Shown in pieces: positions 21,697 through 32,581 of a stretch of DNA of 64,000 nt (position 1 is the stretch's first letter; each line of letters starts with the position of its first letter). Under the pieces are notes generated by a model. The model searched no databases and had not been told where the DNA came from. It saw only the letters and a program-made list of their open reading frames with translations. This DNA is from Peronospora farinosa (Eukaryota; Oomycota; Peronosporomycetes; Peronosporales; Peronosporaceae): positions 434,001 to 498,000 of the forward strand of contig CANTFK010000270.1 in assembly GCA_947646735.1 (NCBI GenBank), read 5' to 3'. A program made the position numbers and the translations under genes.

Positions 21697-22013
21697 TATA
21701 GTACGTTAGTAGTACATAAAAATGTCGTCACATATGATGCTAGATATTGCTCGTATTGGACGCACTCTTGGTGCTGGAAAACTACTACAACATCCACCGT
21801 CGTAAGAATATCCATGAATTTACTGTACTGCATCGACAATTGAACGTTTGTTTCAAAAGTCGTTTGAGTGGTGGCTTTTCAAACAAACGTTTGTTTCATG
21901 TAACGGTCTACGTAAAACATGTTTCGTTTCAGCATGAAAAAATGTGCTAAAATTCCCGCGATTTCAACATCATAATAACAACAAAAATCGTTTTAACAAA
22001 CTGCTGATAGTAC
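21697..22013. repeat. Short intergenic region with a 17-bp inverted repeat
   Basis: Between PNG1 and the zinc-finger gene, 21843-21859 and 21875-21891 form an inverted repeat with one mismatch and a 15-nt loop, and 21881-21896 is itself a 16-bp perfect palindrome. The first PNG1 exon and promoter should also lie here; a good branch-point-like CTAAC and CAG precede 21676. Confidence 0.5.
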
Positions 22014-24101
22014 TCAAGATGCAGGATTATGCTCGGGGCAGCCCTCGCACTTGCAATCATCTCCGCATGTACATTCTCCTCCAGAGTACATCCCACAGCC
22101 TGGTACAGCCCAGCCAACAGCTAATGCTGCAGTATGAGCAACAGTCGTCATGTACCTTGGACAACCAATTTGCGGGCAAATACGCATATTACACTTGTGA
22201 TTCTCCTGGTACTCTTTTGTATTGGCCTCTTCATGAGTCGAAGGTACAAGAGGTGATGGCACCACTTCCACCGGTATTCCCCAGGCTTCTTCGGACAGCT
22301 CAAGCATCTTAAATCCAATACGCCCAGCAGCTTTCACAAGCGGAGTGGGGTCCAACAGCATAGCTACCACTAGAACTTCAACGCGATCTGTAAGTAGCAC
22401 GAGATTCTCAACGCCCTCAACAGCTCTCAAGGCTTCTTCTAGCTTCACACCGTTGAATCCCACGTCACTCAGATCATCCACGCGGAAACGAAATCGACGA
22501 GGTAGTGGAGTTTCTGCATCAACTTCCGAGTCGAAACCAACGTCTAGTACGGCCGCACAGAGATCATCGACGTTCATATCTCCGCGTATAACGACTTGAC
22601 GATGCTCAAAGCGTAACCTGGCGGCTTCCACCTCGTCCACTACCCGCACTGCGTTGAGCACCGATGAACCGCAGTTTCCAGGACACATCATATCAGGCAC
22701 CCGTAGCACTACTTCTTTTCGCGTCCATTCCGTTGACGTTTGTTCAATTACATTAATCTCAGCAACATTGAGACTTCTCAGCGGTGTCAGAAAAATGTCT
22801 GGGTCCAACGATTTATCTCCACGCACGATAACACGATGCAATGATGGGGTAGCTCCTGAGCTACAATCGGTCACCAATGCTCCATTTTCCGACGAAGATT
22901 CGGTCGAAAAGAAAAGTGCGGAGCTGTCTGGTATCAAGTGCACACTCCTAATTCCCGACATCGTCGCCAATATCGCCACAATCGCCTCGACGCTCATTGA
23001 TCTTGTGTATGGCTTAATCTGTAGTACAACACGAGGCATCATGGTGGCTCTCGGCGTTGATGTGCTACCGGTTTGAGGCAGAAGCTCAAAGTCGCTGATG
23101 CCGGTACTAATTTCGTGGCAGGAGGACGAGGCAACGCTGGTAACGGTGTTGCTACTCTTTAGTATTGCAGCCATTGGCGACGTAGCTAGCGACGTTGGAC
23201 TATTGCACGTACAATTTGCAACACAGTTGCAGCTTCCCCCAAAACTACGAGCACAACCGTTGTCCAGGCACTTGGCAACATGTGAGCCATCGCACCGAGT
23301 GTTTGCTGCAGTTGGAGAGAGCGACGGAAACGACGCAAGCATAGACGTATCCACGCTTTCTGGAGTTGGTATGGCACTGGTTCGAGGGCTATCATTCAAG
23401 TGATCAATGGTTGCGTAGTGCTCACTTGGCCCAACCTGCGTGGGTTTTACTGTTGTCTGCTTTTGACTTCTTAAACACGTCGCGCACATTGTTCCAGTAT
23501 CGTTGGGCGAGCGCACCAGTCTCCTACAGCTCAAAACAGAGCACACACTTGATCCACCATGATCAGTGCAGAGTCCCGTGGCACCTCGAGCCGGCTGCCG
23601 ACAATTCCGTCGACCACATCGTCTCGCACCGCCATGAGCTCGACATTTACCTCCTCCTTGACAAATCTTGGTACATCCTGGCTCCGAACAGCGCTTCCCA
23701 CCTCCATGAGAGGTACAGAATCCTCCACCGACATCAGCTTTAGGACATCCAGCAATCTGACAACGCTTTCCACCGCCATGAGCTCGACACATACCCCTTC
23801 CGGCGTCTACTTTCTCGCACCCAGCCACTTGACAGCGTGCACCACCGCCATGTCGTCTACAGAACCCTCCTGTTTGATAACCCTTAGGACATCCCGGGAA
23901 CAAGCACTTTTTACCGCCTCCGTGGGCTACACACGACCCTCCACCAGCGTCCACTTTGGTACAGTCGGGATAAGAACATTGTCGTCGCTGGCGCTTCTTG
24001 TCAATAGTTTTAGGACAAGAAGAAGACGATAATACATTTGTATGTGCAGACGATGCATCAGATACAACAGTCATTGAGTTATTATCGTCACTTGTGCTCA
24101 T
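22014..24101 (-). CDS. WRKY19-type zinc-finger repeat protein with HMA-like domain
   Basis: A single-exon protein of 695 residues. Residues ~40-200 hold six to seven ~25-residue repeats of the pattern C-x4-C-x-K..GG-x-C-x2-HGGGK-RC, the zinc finger named after Arabidopsis WRKY19 and common in oomycetes. No WRKY DNA-binding domain is present. A Ser/Thr-rich region with a Cys-rich patch (CNCVANCTC) follows. Residues ~490-560 resemble a heavy-metal-associated (ferredoxin-fold) domain with a MCPGNC metal motif (VLRVPDMMCPGNCGSSVLN), flanked by similar beta-alpha-beta units. The tail is Cys-rich (CTCGDDCKCEGC). A zinc- or copper-linked nuclear regulator is a guess; the role is unknown. The ATG at 24101 opens an acidic N-terminus. 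Confidence 0.8.
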   Translation of the reverse strand: MSTSDDNNSMTVVSDASSAHTNVLSSSSCPKTIDKKRQRRQCSYPDCTKVDAGGGSCVAHGGGKKCLFPGCPKGYQTGGFCRRHGGGARCQVAGCEKVDAGRGMCRAHGGGKRCQIAGCPKADVGGGFCTSHGGGKRCSEPGCTKICQGGGKCRAHGGARRCGRRNCRQPARGATGLCTDHGGSSVCSVLSCRRLVRSPNDTGTMCATCLRSQKQTTVKPTQVGPSEHYATIDHLNDSPRTSAIPTPESVDTSMLASFPSLSPTAANTRCDGSHVAKCLDNGCARSFGGSCNCVANCTCNSPTSLATSPMAAILKSSNTVTSVASSSCHEISTGISDFELLPQTGSTSTPRATMMPRVVLQIKPYTRSMSVEAIVAILATMSGIRSVHLIPDSSALFFSTESSSENGALVTDCSSGATPSLHRVIVRGDKSLDPDIFLTPLRSLNVAEINVIEQTSTEWTRKEVVLRVPDMMCPGNCGSSVLNAVRVVDEVEAARLRFEHRQVVIRGDMNVDDLCAAVLDVGFDSEVDAETPLPRRFRFRVDDLSDVGFNGVKLEEALRAVEGVENLVLLTDRVEVLVVAMLLDPTPLVKAAGRIGFKMLELSEEAWGIPVEVVPSPLVPSTHEEANTKEYQENHKCNMRICPQIGCPRYMTTVAHTAALAVGWAVPGCGMYSGGECTCGDDCKCEGCPEHNPAS

Positions 24102-25101
24102 TGCTCGCCGTGTTTGCAGCCGTCCGGAATCAGCGGAAGACGAGGAATTTTGCAGGTCATATTACTGTTTGCTATTGCTACGTTAAGTACGGCAAATTTA
24201 ATTTGGCTACAGGTTTTAACGCTAGTATTATATGAGGGGACAGACATACTGTATCTGATGTGGAGTATCCCCCGTAAAGCTCGTTGGGTTGTACCAGTAG
24301 AATGAGCTAAAAGCATAGAAGAACGACGTAGTCGTGGCAGAAGATGATCAGAGGATTTCCTCACAGAGATATCGTAAACAATCACAAGTATTCAATAGAC
24401 AGGTCTGATGATCACATCATAGACAGTCTGATGATCACATCATATTGACTAACGGCTGTGGAACTCCATCCAGTCGCCGTTTTATATCAGTCATAACATG
24501 CAGCTACTCATGTTCCACGATACCGAGATTGAAACTCTCCTGCATCTCTTTTGCTAAAGGTGCCAAAGACACCGCAAAGACATTAGTACTGATCGACAAT
24601 CAGTCTCAGCAGCATTATTCAAATTGCACCTTCATCAAGATTAAGGCGAAAGTTTCGATTCTCAAGCTCACGAATAGTGGCGTCTAGCTGCTTCTCACTC
24701 AATTGTGCCAAAACTATTTACACAGTCATGCATGGTTGGTTATATCTACAGTAACAACGTGATACCCCCCAGGCATAAGAGACCCACAATTAAATTCGCG
24801 GTCGCCCGCCATTAGCGCAGGCTTTTTTTGGTGCATCAAAAATTCAAACAGCGATTCCAACTCCTTCGTCAATGGAATGGTCGGCGTGATCGTCTGCAAG
24901 CAGCCAGCAAGAGTTATTTTACATCATTAGCTTCATACATATCAAGCATTCAGTATACTAGACTTAAAACACTCGCCTCCGGTAACAAACTCGACATTAA
25001 AGCGCAACTAAATTTGTTTTATCAAGATGATACTCAGAGAAATAGTAATAGTACTATTTCAGTGGCTAAATAATAGTACAATACTCTTTTGATAAGATTC
25101 G
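24102..25101. other. Divergent intergenic region
   Basis: One kilobase between two divergently transcribed genes, so it should hold both promoters. It contains a tandem pair of TCTGATGATCACATCATA around 24400-24440 and no supportable gene. Confidence 0.5.
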
Positions 25102-26785
25102 ATGTCAATGCTTATGCGACGGTCGTTACTGGCGCGTCGCTTTCGCGTCTTCACGGCGTCGTCTCTGTCTCTAAATCAACGTGCTTCCTTCTTCTCATTC
25201 CCGTCTCCATCTCGGCCACTGGTCAAGTCGCACACTGAGACACGTGTCGTTCCTTTTTCGCGTACTCAAATGTTTGACGTCGTGGCTGATGTAAACCGAT
25301 ACAGCGAGTTTCTTCCCTTTTGTGTCGAGTCTCGTGTCCTTCGAAGACCGAATGATAATGTTATGGAAGCGGCGTTACGTGTTGGCTTTAATATATTTAC
25401 AGAGGCTTATACGTCCCGTGTGCTTATGATCCGGTAGGTTCATTCGTTATGATACAGCTATAAGAAAAAATGAATCTCATTTTTGACCTTATTGCTAATT
25501 CATTGGTGTGGGTTTCAGACCCGACAAAATTGCAACGAAAGCGATTGACTCGCCGACGTTTAAGCGGATTGAGAGGTTAGTTGATGCTGTATGTGGGGGA
25601 TATTCTTTGAGGAATCTAGTATGTCATTGACTGCTCTATTGTTTCTTTTGGGTGGGTAATAGTGAGTGGATTTTTAAGCCATGTAATACCCCTGGAAGCT
25701 GTGAGATTGAATTCAAGGTCACATTTGAAGTCTCGTCGTTCCTGCATGCAAACGCTATCCAGCTTTTTTTCGACGATGTCGCTCTCACCCAGCTTAACGC
25801 GTTCATTGGACGAGCTCGAAAGATGTACAAGTCGACTCCGCAGTCAGTTCCACCAATTTCTTTGAAGAAGGACGAATCTGTTTTGTTGGTGGAAGGGTCC
25901 ACTGCAGAAACTGCAGAAACTGATGCGTCTAAAAGGACCGATTCGGCTTTGTCATCCGAAAATGACAAAGCACTGTTACAAGCGCCGGAAGGAAGAGCAT
26001 CACGCCGCATCAAAGGTTGCATTTCCACGCAAAACTACAAAGATCTGGCTGCTGTATTCGACGACTACGCCGACAAGAACGGCAAACTTTACTACGGAGG
26101 GTTTACGGCAGCTTGCATGGCACTCAGTGGCGAGTATGAAGACATGAAGGACGTCAGTGAAAGTGCCACGCTAGCGGGAGCAGTTTTTTCCAGCTTCGAG
26201 ACGCATGCTACACCGAAGGATTGGCTCACGCTGGATGAGTTTGTAGTTGGTGTGTATTTGATGACCAAGGGCACATTCGAGCAAAAAGCACACAACCTAT
26301 TTGAGGCTGTAAATTCTACTGGGAACGGCAAAATTACTCGTGAGGAGCTGACACGTGCAATGCAACACCGAATTTGCGCTGTGAAGAAGCTTTTCCCCAA
26401 TTTGCTGCGTGACCAAGTACAGATCCAAATGGGAAACCAAACGTCCGAAGAGCTGTCATCCGTCCAAGAGGCAGCTGTTGCGACTGGTGTTCAGGCTATT
26501 GAGCAGCTGATGGAGGCGGTTGAAAAAGAAATACCATTCGCCGTGAATCAGATCTTCCGTGAAGCCGACCTAGATCAAGACGACTACATCCGCGAGGAGG
26601 AATGGATGTTCGCGTGGCAGGCGCACCCGGAGTTTGTGGAGTTGCTGACTATCGACGGCATGAAAAAGATGGCTCAGTGGGCTTCGGTCGTCCAAGATGT
26701 CAATAGCAAGGATAATCACGACGATGATGACAAGACGAACCCTTCTGGGCAGAGCCTTGACACAAGGCTAACGTATGTGGATTGA
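25102..26785 (+). CDS. COQ10: COQ10-like START-domain protein fused to an EF-hand module
   Basis: Three exons are proposed: 25102-25433, 25519-25575 and 25663-26785 (introns 85 and 87 nt, GT..AG), giving 503 residues in one frame. The N-terminus is Arg/Ser-rich and lacks acidic residues (MSMLMRRSLLARRFRVFTAS), a likely mitochondrial presequence. Residues ~50-190 match the COQ10 ubiquinone-binding START-like fold: RTQMFDVVADVNRYSEFLPF, then FKRIESEWIFKPCNTPGSC and EFKVTFEVSS. COQ10 supports ubiquinone function in the respiratory chain. After a Ser/Glu linker comes a calcium-binding part with EF-hand loops NSTGNGKITREE and DLDQDDYIREEE, and a weaker DYADKNGKLYYGG. The join is within a single exon, so the fusion is not an artefact of exon choice. 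Confidence 0.85.
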
Positions 26786-27355
26786 ATCATTTTTCGATGG
26801 TATCCTACTAACAATAACGCCCATCTACGACGAACCTACGGGCATCGAACTCGCATTGACACGTAGTTCAAGCGTTCAACCAAATGCAATTGGCACGAAG
26901 GCTTGCTGTACATGCATGTACTGTAACCGTTGTCTGTAAGTGGGGCGGACTACAGATGAAGAACGGGCGAAACTTCAGATAAATGCAAATAAACACTATG
27001 TTTATGCCTCGACCATCGCATTTCGTCACCTTTATATGATGGAAGCATACAGAGCAATCATGCCATCATTTATACTCGCAGTAGTATAAAAATAACCCCA
27101 ATAGAAATTTACGCTCAAATTTTGTGGTCTATCTCTAGGGGTTTGTTTAATGACGTTGAGGTGGGACAAATGGGTTTTTTAGTCAATCAAAAAAAACCAT
27201 GTTCAAAGAAGCATTCGTTGAAATGGAACTACTACTTGTAGTAGTAGTAGTAGTAGCCTATTATTCATATTTATTAATTGGATAATACTACTAATATCCA
27301 AACAAATATCGGATATTTTCATATCCGCCCCCCACGATTTCGCTCACTTTAAAAG
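26786..27355. other. Intergenic with (GTA)n microsatellite
   Basis: No gene seen. A trinucleotide GTA run of about six units lies at 27237-27256. The 3' end of the COQ10-like gene and the TFIIF promoter should be here. Confidence 0.5.
27342..27350 (+). promoter_or_regulatory. Possible oomycete initiator-like element upstream of TFIIF alpha
   Basis: GCTCACTTT lies six bases before the ATG and resembles the oomycete initiator (GCTCATTY-like). Such close spacing to the start codon occurs in oomycete genes. It is a short match only. Confidence 0.3.
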
Positions 27356-28819
27356 ATGAGTCGGTCTACGCCCACCTCTCGCAGTCGCAAGAGTGCTACT
27401 ACACCATCAGCATCCACGACAGAGACATTGGTTCTACGTGCAACACCTTCCATTAAGCGTTACAATATTGCACGCTTTGATGTGCCTGAAATGCCACGTT
27501 TTAGCTCATGTGCGCAGCCCGTCATGATGTACCGCGAACCCGAACGAGTGGACGAAGAAGACGAGAAAGAAGAAGAACCCGTGGGTTTTAACCCCGCATT
27601 ACGGAAACGTCGTCGTCGTCGTCGGAAAGATACGCGAACAGCTGGTTGGGTGATTGAAGACAGTGAAGGGAAGAACAAGTTTAATGGCACATTCGAGGGT
27701 GGTCAATCGTCTACGTACATGTTACTGATTAAGAATCGACACAATGACGAGTTCAGTGTCATGACTGTGGAGCAGTGGTTTCGGTTCAAAAAGCCATTGA
27801 ATTATCGGACACTGACGCTCGAGGAGGCTGAGGAGATGAACAATGAGAAGAAACGTGCCGTGGAACGATGGCTGATGAAGCACAAGCTCGCGGGTGACGA
27901 TAAAACCGATGCCGCTGGAGGAGAGACGGTTAGTGCACCCCGTGTCCGTACAGGTGCATTGGCTACTTCATCTTTGTCGTCGGCTTCGAAGGCAAAGACT
28001 GAAGGTGACGACATTTTTGGTGCCACTGAGAAGGCACGTCCTCGACAGGCGCCACGTCCGAAAGCTCGTGGAGAAGGAGCGACGGGAGAAGATGGAGGAG
28101 ACTTTGAAGAAAAGTTTGATGATGACGAAAGTGACGCGGAGATTCATCATGACGAACCGCAAGGACTTGAGTCAGATTCGGACGAAGACGAGTTTGAAGT
28201 GGATCCAGAAGGAACGGGTAAGCTGACTGAGACGGGCCAGGCCATGAAGGATTTATTGAAACGCGCGCAGAACGGAGAGATGCTAGAGAACAATAAGGAC
28301 AATGAAGATGAGGACGAGGAAGAGGACGAGGACAATTTCACGGCCAATGATATGGATGTCATTAAGCGTGATTTGGGAGGAAACATCATCCGCGACCGTT
28401 CCGTTGCGCTGGGGGATGGTGCTGCCTCAGCTGACGCCAAGGATGGAGCAAGTGCTGCAGACGCCGGTTCTGCTCTAGACGCGAACGGCAAAGTGAAGAG
28501 CGCAGTGACCATCGGGGCGGATGGTGCCAATGGTAAGCGGAAGGCGGACGACAAACGCATGAAGGAGGAAACACCTCAGAAAATGGTAAAGACGTCTGCA
28601 GCTGCATCTGCAAACAAGCTTACGGAGGCTGGTGTGCAGCAGGAGCTTATTCGTTATGGTGGACGCATGCGCACGCGTGATCTGCTGCGGAAGTTGAAGA
28701 AGTTGATTGTTACGGACAATGACAAGGCGCTTCTTAAGGACATTCTGCGCACCATTTGTGATGTGGAAGTGGACGCAATTGACGGTCGATTGCTGGTGTT
28801 GAAGTCTCAGTTCCGTTAA
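27356..28819 (+). CDS. GTF2F1: Transcription initiation factor TFIIF subunit alpha (RAP74)
   Basis: 487 residues without introns. TFIIF alpha pairs with the beta subunit to bring RNA polymerase II to promoters and to support elongation. The N-terminal dimerisation domain is seen at residues ~95-180: GWVIEDSEGKNKFNGTFEGG, STYMLLIKN, EQWFRFKKPLNY and LTLEEAEE. A basic cluster (RKRRRRRRKD) precedes it. The middle is very acidic and low complexity, as in RAP74. The C-terminal ~65 residues form the winged-helix domain (GVQQELIRYGGRMRTRDLLR ... ILRTICDVE). The ATG at 27356 has an in-frame Ser/Thr-rich start and no better upstream choice. Confidence 0.92.
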   Translation: MSRSTPTSRSRKSATTPSASTTETLVLRATPSIKRYNIARFDVPEMPRFSSCAQPVMMYREPERVDEEDEKEEEPVGFNPALRKRRRRRRKDTRTAGWVIEDSEGKNKFNGTFEGGQSSTYMLLIKNRHNDEFSVMTVEQWFRFKKPLNYRTLTLEEAEEMNNEKKRAVERWLMKHKLAGDDKTDAAGGETVSAPRVRTGALATSSLSSASKAKTEGDDIFGATEKARPRQAPRPKARGEGATGEDGGDFEEKFDDDESDAEIHHDEPQGLESDSDEDEFEVDPEGTGKLTETGQAMKDLLKRAQNGEMLENNKDNEDEDEEEDEDNFTANDMDVIKRDLGGNIIRDRSVALGDGAASADAKDGASAADAGSALDANGKVKSAVTIGADGANGKRKADDKRMKEETPQKMVKTSAAASANKLTEAGVQQELIRYGGRMRTRDLLRKLKKLIVTDNDKALLKDILRTICDVEVDAIDGRLLVLKSQFR

Positions 28820-29172
28820 ACAGACCATGCGACGAGGCGACGAGCTCACAAAATTCATCTTCATCGATGGCAATCAAGAACAACAATACGTGGTTTGTCA
28901 GCCACATGCATTTAGCTTTCATTCCTTTAACAAATACATTTCTGCTTCTCGTCCACAGAAGTGTCCAAAATGTGCGCTCTATCTTATAAATTAGCAATGA
29001 ATTTTAAACGTCAGGGACCATTGATATCGATCATCTTGTACAAGACCATAGAATTCCTTAGTCTATTATTAGATTTAATCCAAACTTACGGATAAATTGC
29101 GTCTATTTGTATCAAACTTTACGGCGGATTTTTTTTGATATTATCCCCCATTCATTTCAACATCGTCGGAAC
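28820..29172. other. Intergenic, possible initiator before the exonuclease gene
   Basis: No gene seen. CCATTCATTTCAAC at about 29148-29161 resembles an oomycete initiator and lies 11 bases before the ATG at 29173. Confidence 0.35.
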
Positions 29173-32100
29173 ATGGCGAAGCGAGTGAAAATATCATGGC
29201 AAGAGGCCCTGGGCGAGCCAATACCGGTCGAAGAGCACGAGGTTTTGCCAAAGGACAAGAGAAAGAGCAAGAGTAAACACAAGAAGGTGGACTTTAAGCA
29301 GCAAAAGCAAAAGAAGCGGCATCCGAACGACGTAAAGACGGAGGAGGATATGGACGCGATTGTGGGCTTTGATGACAGTTTAAGAGACGAATTGGACGAA
29401 GAAATTGATACATTTAGTGGCGCTCAATTTGTAATGAATGATGTAGCGAGTGAATTGGCGCTCGTGGCGAGAACAGACGTCGATCAAATGGAAGAGAAGA
29501 AGAAGAAGAAGAAGAAAAAGAAGAAAAAGAAAGAGAAGAAACAAGAAGAAGAAGAAGAAGAAGGGACTGATATGTCTAAGGAGACAAAGAAGATGAAGCA
29601 AGGTTTGCAGTTGCTGGATACCGTAAATATTGATACAATCAAAAGAGTCACATCAGGAGCTCAGAAGAGTAAGAAGCAAAAACAGTCGGAAAAAGGTGCT
29701 GTCGCTGGAAACGTAGCTCAAGACAATACAAAGCCCACTAGTTTGACACAAAATGAAAAGAAAAACGACGAGGTGAAGAGTACTGCAAAGGAAGGAGGTG
29801 GTACTAAAAGTGACAAGAAAACAAAGAAAAAGACTCGGGTGAACCAGCAAATGCAAAATGAAGCACCACCTTTGAAGTGTCGGACTGACGTGAACTTGAA
29901 AAAATCGTTGAGGAAAGATGATTGTGGGAATGGTCAAGTTACCTATAGTGAATACTTGGACCTTAAAGTGGTTCTTCAAGGTTTAGAGACGGGCTACCTT
30001 CTTCAAGGCAAGCTTCGCGTTAACTCGATGTACCGTATGGATGGATACATTAGTGTAGATGGCTTGTCGGTGGATGTACTGACAAAAGGGATGCAAGATC
30101 GCAACCGCGCTTTTGACGGTGATTTAGTAGCGGTTCGATTGCATGCGGAATCAAAATGGAAACCTATGAACGATGACAGTGAAAGGAGAGCACTTGGTGC
30201 TGCTGAATCGAAGCCAATATCTTCAAGTATTGGAGTAGATCAGAACGCCCTGCATTCGCTGTGGCTTCCTAGCGTGGAGACCGATCCGTGCTTCTTGAAG
30301 CGATCGTCAGAGGAAAAAGACTCTGTTAACATGCTAGAACAGACTAGAGCTCGCCTAAATGAGCGCATTAAAGAATCTCGCCGCCGTCCGACCGCAACCG
30401 TGGTGTATATCCTTGCCCGAGGCAATGCTAACGGTTTTATTGGGTCCCTAGAAGCCAAGACTAAAGTGAAAAACTCAGATTCACCACTCTCAAGCAACGA
30501 CAGTTTTGCGTACTTTAATGCCGATGATGTTCGTCTGCCACGACTCATTCGAATTCCAAGGCTGCAACTTCCCGACGAGTTCATTAACCGCCCTTTGCTG
30601 TATTCAAAGACAATGCTCTGCTTTTGTCGAATCAAAGCGTGGCCAACCAAGCACCAAAGTCCGACGGGCGAGTTTGTTAAGACAGTCGGAGAGTATACAG
30701 GAATTGAAACTGGCATATCGGCAATTTTGTCCAAGCATGGCCTACAAACACACACACTGGATTTCGACATCTCAATTTTGAACAAGCTGGATGAAAAGTA
30801 TGGAACGAGTGGCGAAAAGTGGGAGATACCAGAAGAAGAGTTCCAGAAGAGACGAGATTTTCGCGAGACTCAGATCTTCAGCATCGACCCGTACAATGCC
30901 CGCGATTTAGACGATGCGCTGCATATTCGTGCTCTCAACGACACTCGTACTAAATTCGAGATCGGCGTCCACATTGCAGATGTAACCCACTTCGTTGAGC
31001 ACAACTCATTGTTAGATCTTGAAGCTCGATCACGAGGTACTAGTGTCTATCTCGTTAATCGTGTGCTACCGATGTTGCCTCGTATTTTGTGCGAGAAACT
31101 GTGCTCGCTGCAACCGCAAGTAGATCGGCTGGCATTTTCAGTAGTGTGGCAGATGAACCTGGATGGCACTCTTGTCGAGGGTGTCGAACCGTGGTTCGGA
31201 AAGTCCATCATTCGCTCGTGTTGCAAACTCGACTACGGTTCAGCGCAAAAGATGCTCGATGGGTCTATCACTGGGGAGAATGTAGACGAATGGGAAGAGG
31301 ACAGGCGTCCAATTCCCGGTGCGAACCCCAATATCACTAATGCCACAGTGGTCCAGAGCGTCAAAGACTTGTGGGGCATTGGTGAAAATCGTCGCGCGAT
31401 GCGTTTTGAGACGGGTGCAGTGAGCTTGAACGATGTGAAACTTGTGTTTTCACTGGATGCAAAGGGAAATCCTATTTGGTACGGATCATATGAGCTGAAG
31501 GACAGCAATCGACTGGTGGAGGAATACATGCTGTTGGCGAACTACCTTGTTGCTCAGCAGTTGCTTCGTGCGCATGGTCCTTTAGCGTTCTTGCGTCACC
31601 ACCCGCCGCCGGTCTCGCGGGCAATGGACCAGACGCTAGAGAAGTTAGATAAGAACGACATGAAGCTGGATGGAAGATCGACGAAGCAACTTACAGAGTC
31701 TTTGGAGCAGATTCGTCAAGTTCGTGGTGAAACAACATTTGTCATCGTGCAAGCGTTGATCATCAAACCTATGAAGCCAGCTGAGTACATGGTGGCAGGC
31801 AATGGTGCATCTCCCGAATCGTGGCGTCATTACGCACTCAATATTCCGTACTACACACATTTCACGTCTCCCATTCGCCGTTACGCTGATGTTGTCGTAC
31901 ATCGCCTTCTTCAGGAGAGTCTAGTGGGTGTATTGTCTTCAAACAACGACGCACCTGCTAGTGCAGTCACTGAGTCCAGGATGGTGGAGCTCACTTCGGT
32001 TGCCCAAATTTGCAACGAGAAGTCGATGACGTCCAAGAACGCCGAAAAAGAGTGTGACAATGTATTTTTGCGTGCCTTTATACAGCACAATGGTGATATC

Positions 32101-32448
32101 GAGGTGACTGGTGTCGTCGTGAGCATGGGTCAGAAGAGCTTTACAGTATATATTCTGGAACTGGGACTAGAACAGCGTCTTTTCCTTCAAGAAATTCGTC
32201 TGACCGGTTCATGGAATGAGAAAACTATGCAGCTTTCAATTCGCTTACCAGCACCACGAAAGCTCATAGACGAGAAGAAGGACCTTATGGAAAATGGCAA
32301 TCAAGATGCCGTGAACAAGAAGATGAAAACAACGGTTTCGTCAGAAGTGATCAAGTTGTCGTTTATGAAGCAACTTCGTTTGCACATGTCGACAACGAAA
32401 AAAATGCCGCTGGCACTGACGTTTTCAGTTATTGGGGAAAAGAGCTAA
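29173..32448 (+). CDS. DIS3L2: DIS3L2-like 3'-5' exoribonuclease (RNase II family)
   Basis: A 1091-residue RNase II/RNB enzyme that would degrade RNA from the 3' end. The ATG at 29173 (MAKRVKISWQEAL) is used; the frame runs 22 codons upstream without ATG. Residues ~1-250 are Lys/Glu-rich with a long lysine run (29505-29545), suggesting nuclear or RNA-binding character. Cold-shock-like domains follow (YLLQGKLRVNSMYRMDGYIS, RNRAFDGDLVAVRL). The RNB core begins near residue 565 with IDPYNARDLDDALH, whose aspartates bind the catalytic metals, and ends with HYALNIPYYTHFTSPIRRYA. No PIN domain is seen, which favours DIS3L2 over DIS3/RRP44. The C-terminal S1 region looks short. No introns. Confidence 0.88.
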   Translation: MAKRVKISWQEALGEPIPVEEHEVLPKDKRKSKSKHKKVDFKQQKQKKRHPNDVKTEEDMDAIVGFDDSLRDELDEEIDTFSGAQFVMNDVASELALVARTDVDQMEEKKKKKKKKKKKKEKKQEEEEEEGTDMSKETKKMKQGLQLLDTVNIDTIKRVTSGAQKSKKQKQSEKGAVAGNVAQDNTKPTSLTQNEKKNDEVKSTAKEGGGTKSDKKTKKKTRVNQQMQNEAPPLKCRTDVNLKKSLRKDDCGNGQVTYSEYLDLKVVLQGLETGYLLQGKLRVNSMYRMDGYISVDGLSVDVLTKGMQDRNRAFDGDLVAVRLHAESKWKPMNDDSERRALGAAESKPISSSIGVDQNALHSLWLPSVETDPCFLKRSSEEKDSVNMLEQTRARLNERIKESRRRPTATVVYILARGNANGFIGSLEAKTKVKNSDSPLSSNDSFAYFNADDVRLPRLIRIPRLQLPDEFINRPLLYSKTMLCFCRIKAWPTKHQSPTGEFVKTVGEYTGIETGISAILSKHGLQTHTLDFDISILNKLDEKYGTSGEKWEIPEEEFQKRRDFRETQIFSIDPYNARDLDDALHIRALNDTRTKFEIGVHIADVTHFVEHNSLLDLEARSRGTSVYLVNRVLPMLPRILCEKLCSLQPQVDRLAFSVVWQMNLDGTLVEGVEPWFGKSIIRSCCKLDYGSAQKMLDGSITGENVDEWEEDRRPIPGANPNITNATVVQSVKDLWGIGENRRAMRFETGAVSLNDVKLVFSLDAKGNPIWYGSYELKDSNRLVEEYMLLANYLVAQQLLRAHGPLAFLRHHPPPVSRAMDQTLEKLDKNDMKLDGRSTKQLTESLEQIRQVRGETTFVIVQALIIKPMKPAEYMVAGNGASPESWRHYALNIPYYTHFTSPIRRYADVVVHRLLQESLVGVLSSNNDAPASAVTESRMVELTSVAQICNEKSMTSKNAEKECDNVFLRAFIQHNGDIEVTGVVVSMGQKSFTVYILELGLEQRLFLQEIRLTGSWNEKTMQLSIRLPAPRKLIDEKKDLMENGNQDAVNKKMKTTVSSEVIKLSFMKQLRLHMSTTKKMPLALTFSVIGEKS

Positions 32449-32581
32449 GGTATTTCTTGATCAGTCAGTCCCATATAGGCCTAATGGTAGAAATGATGAA
32501 GTGCCAATACTTTTGTCAGGAGTAGCATGTTTTTTTGTCCAGTCGTATAGATCGGTCTATAATTCTGTCCACTTGTCAATC

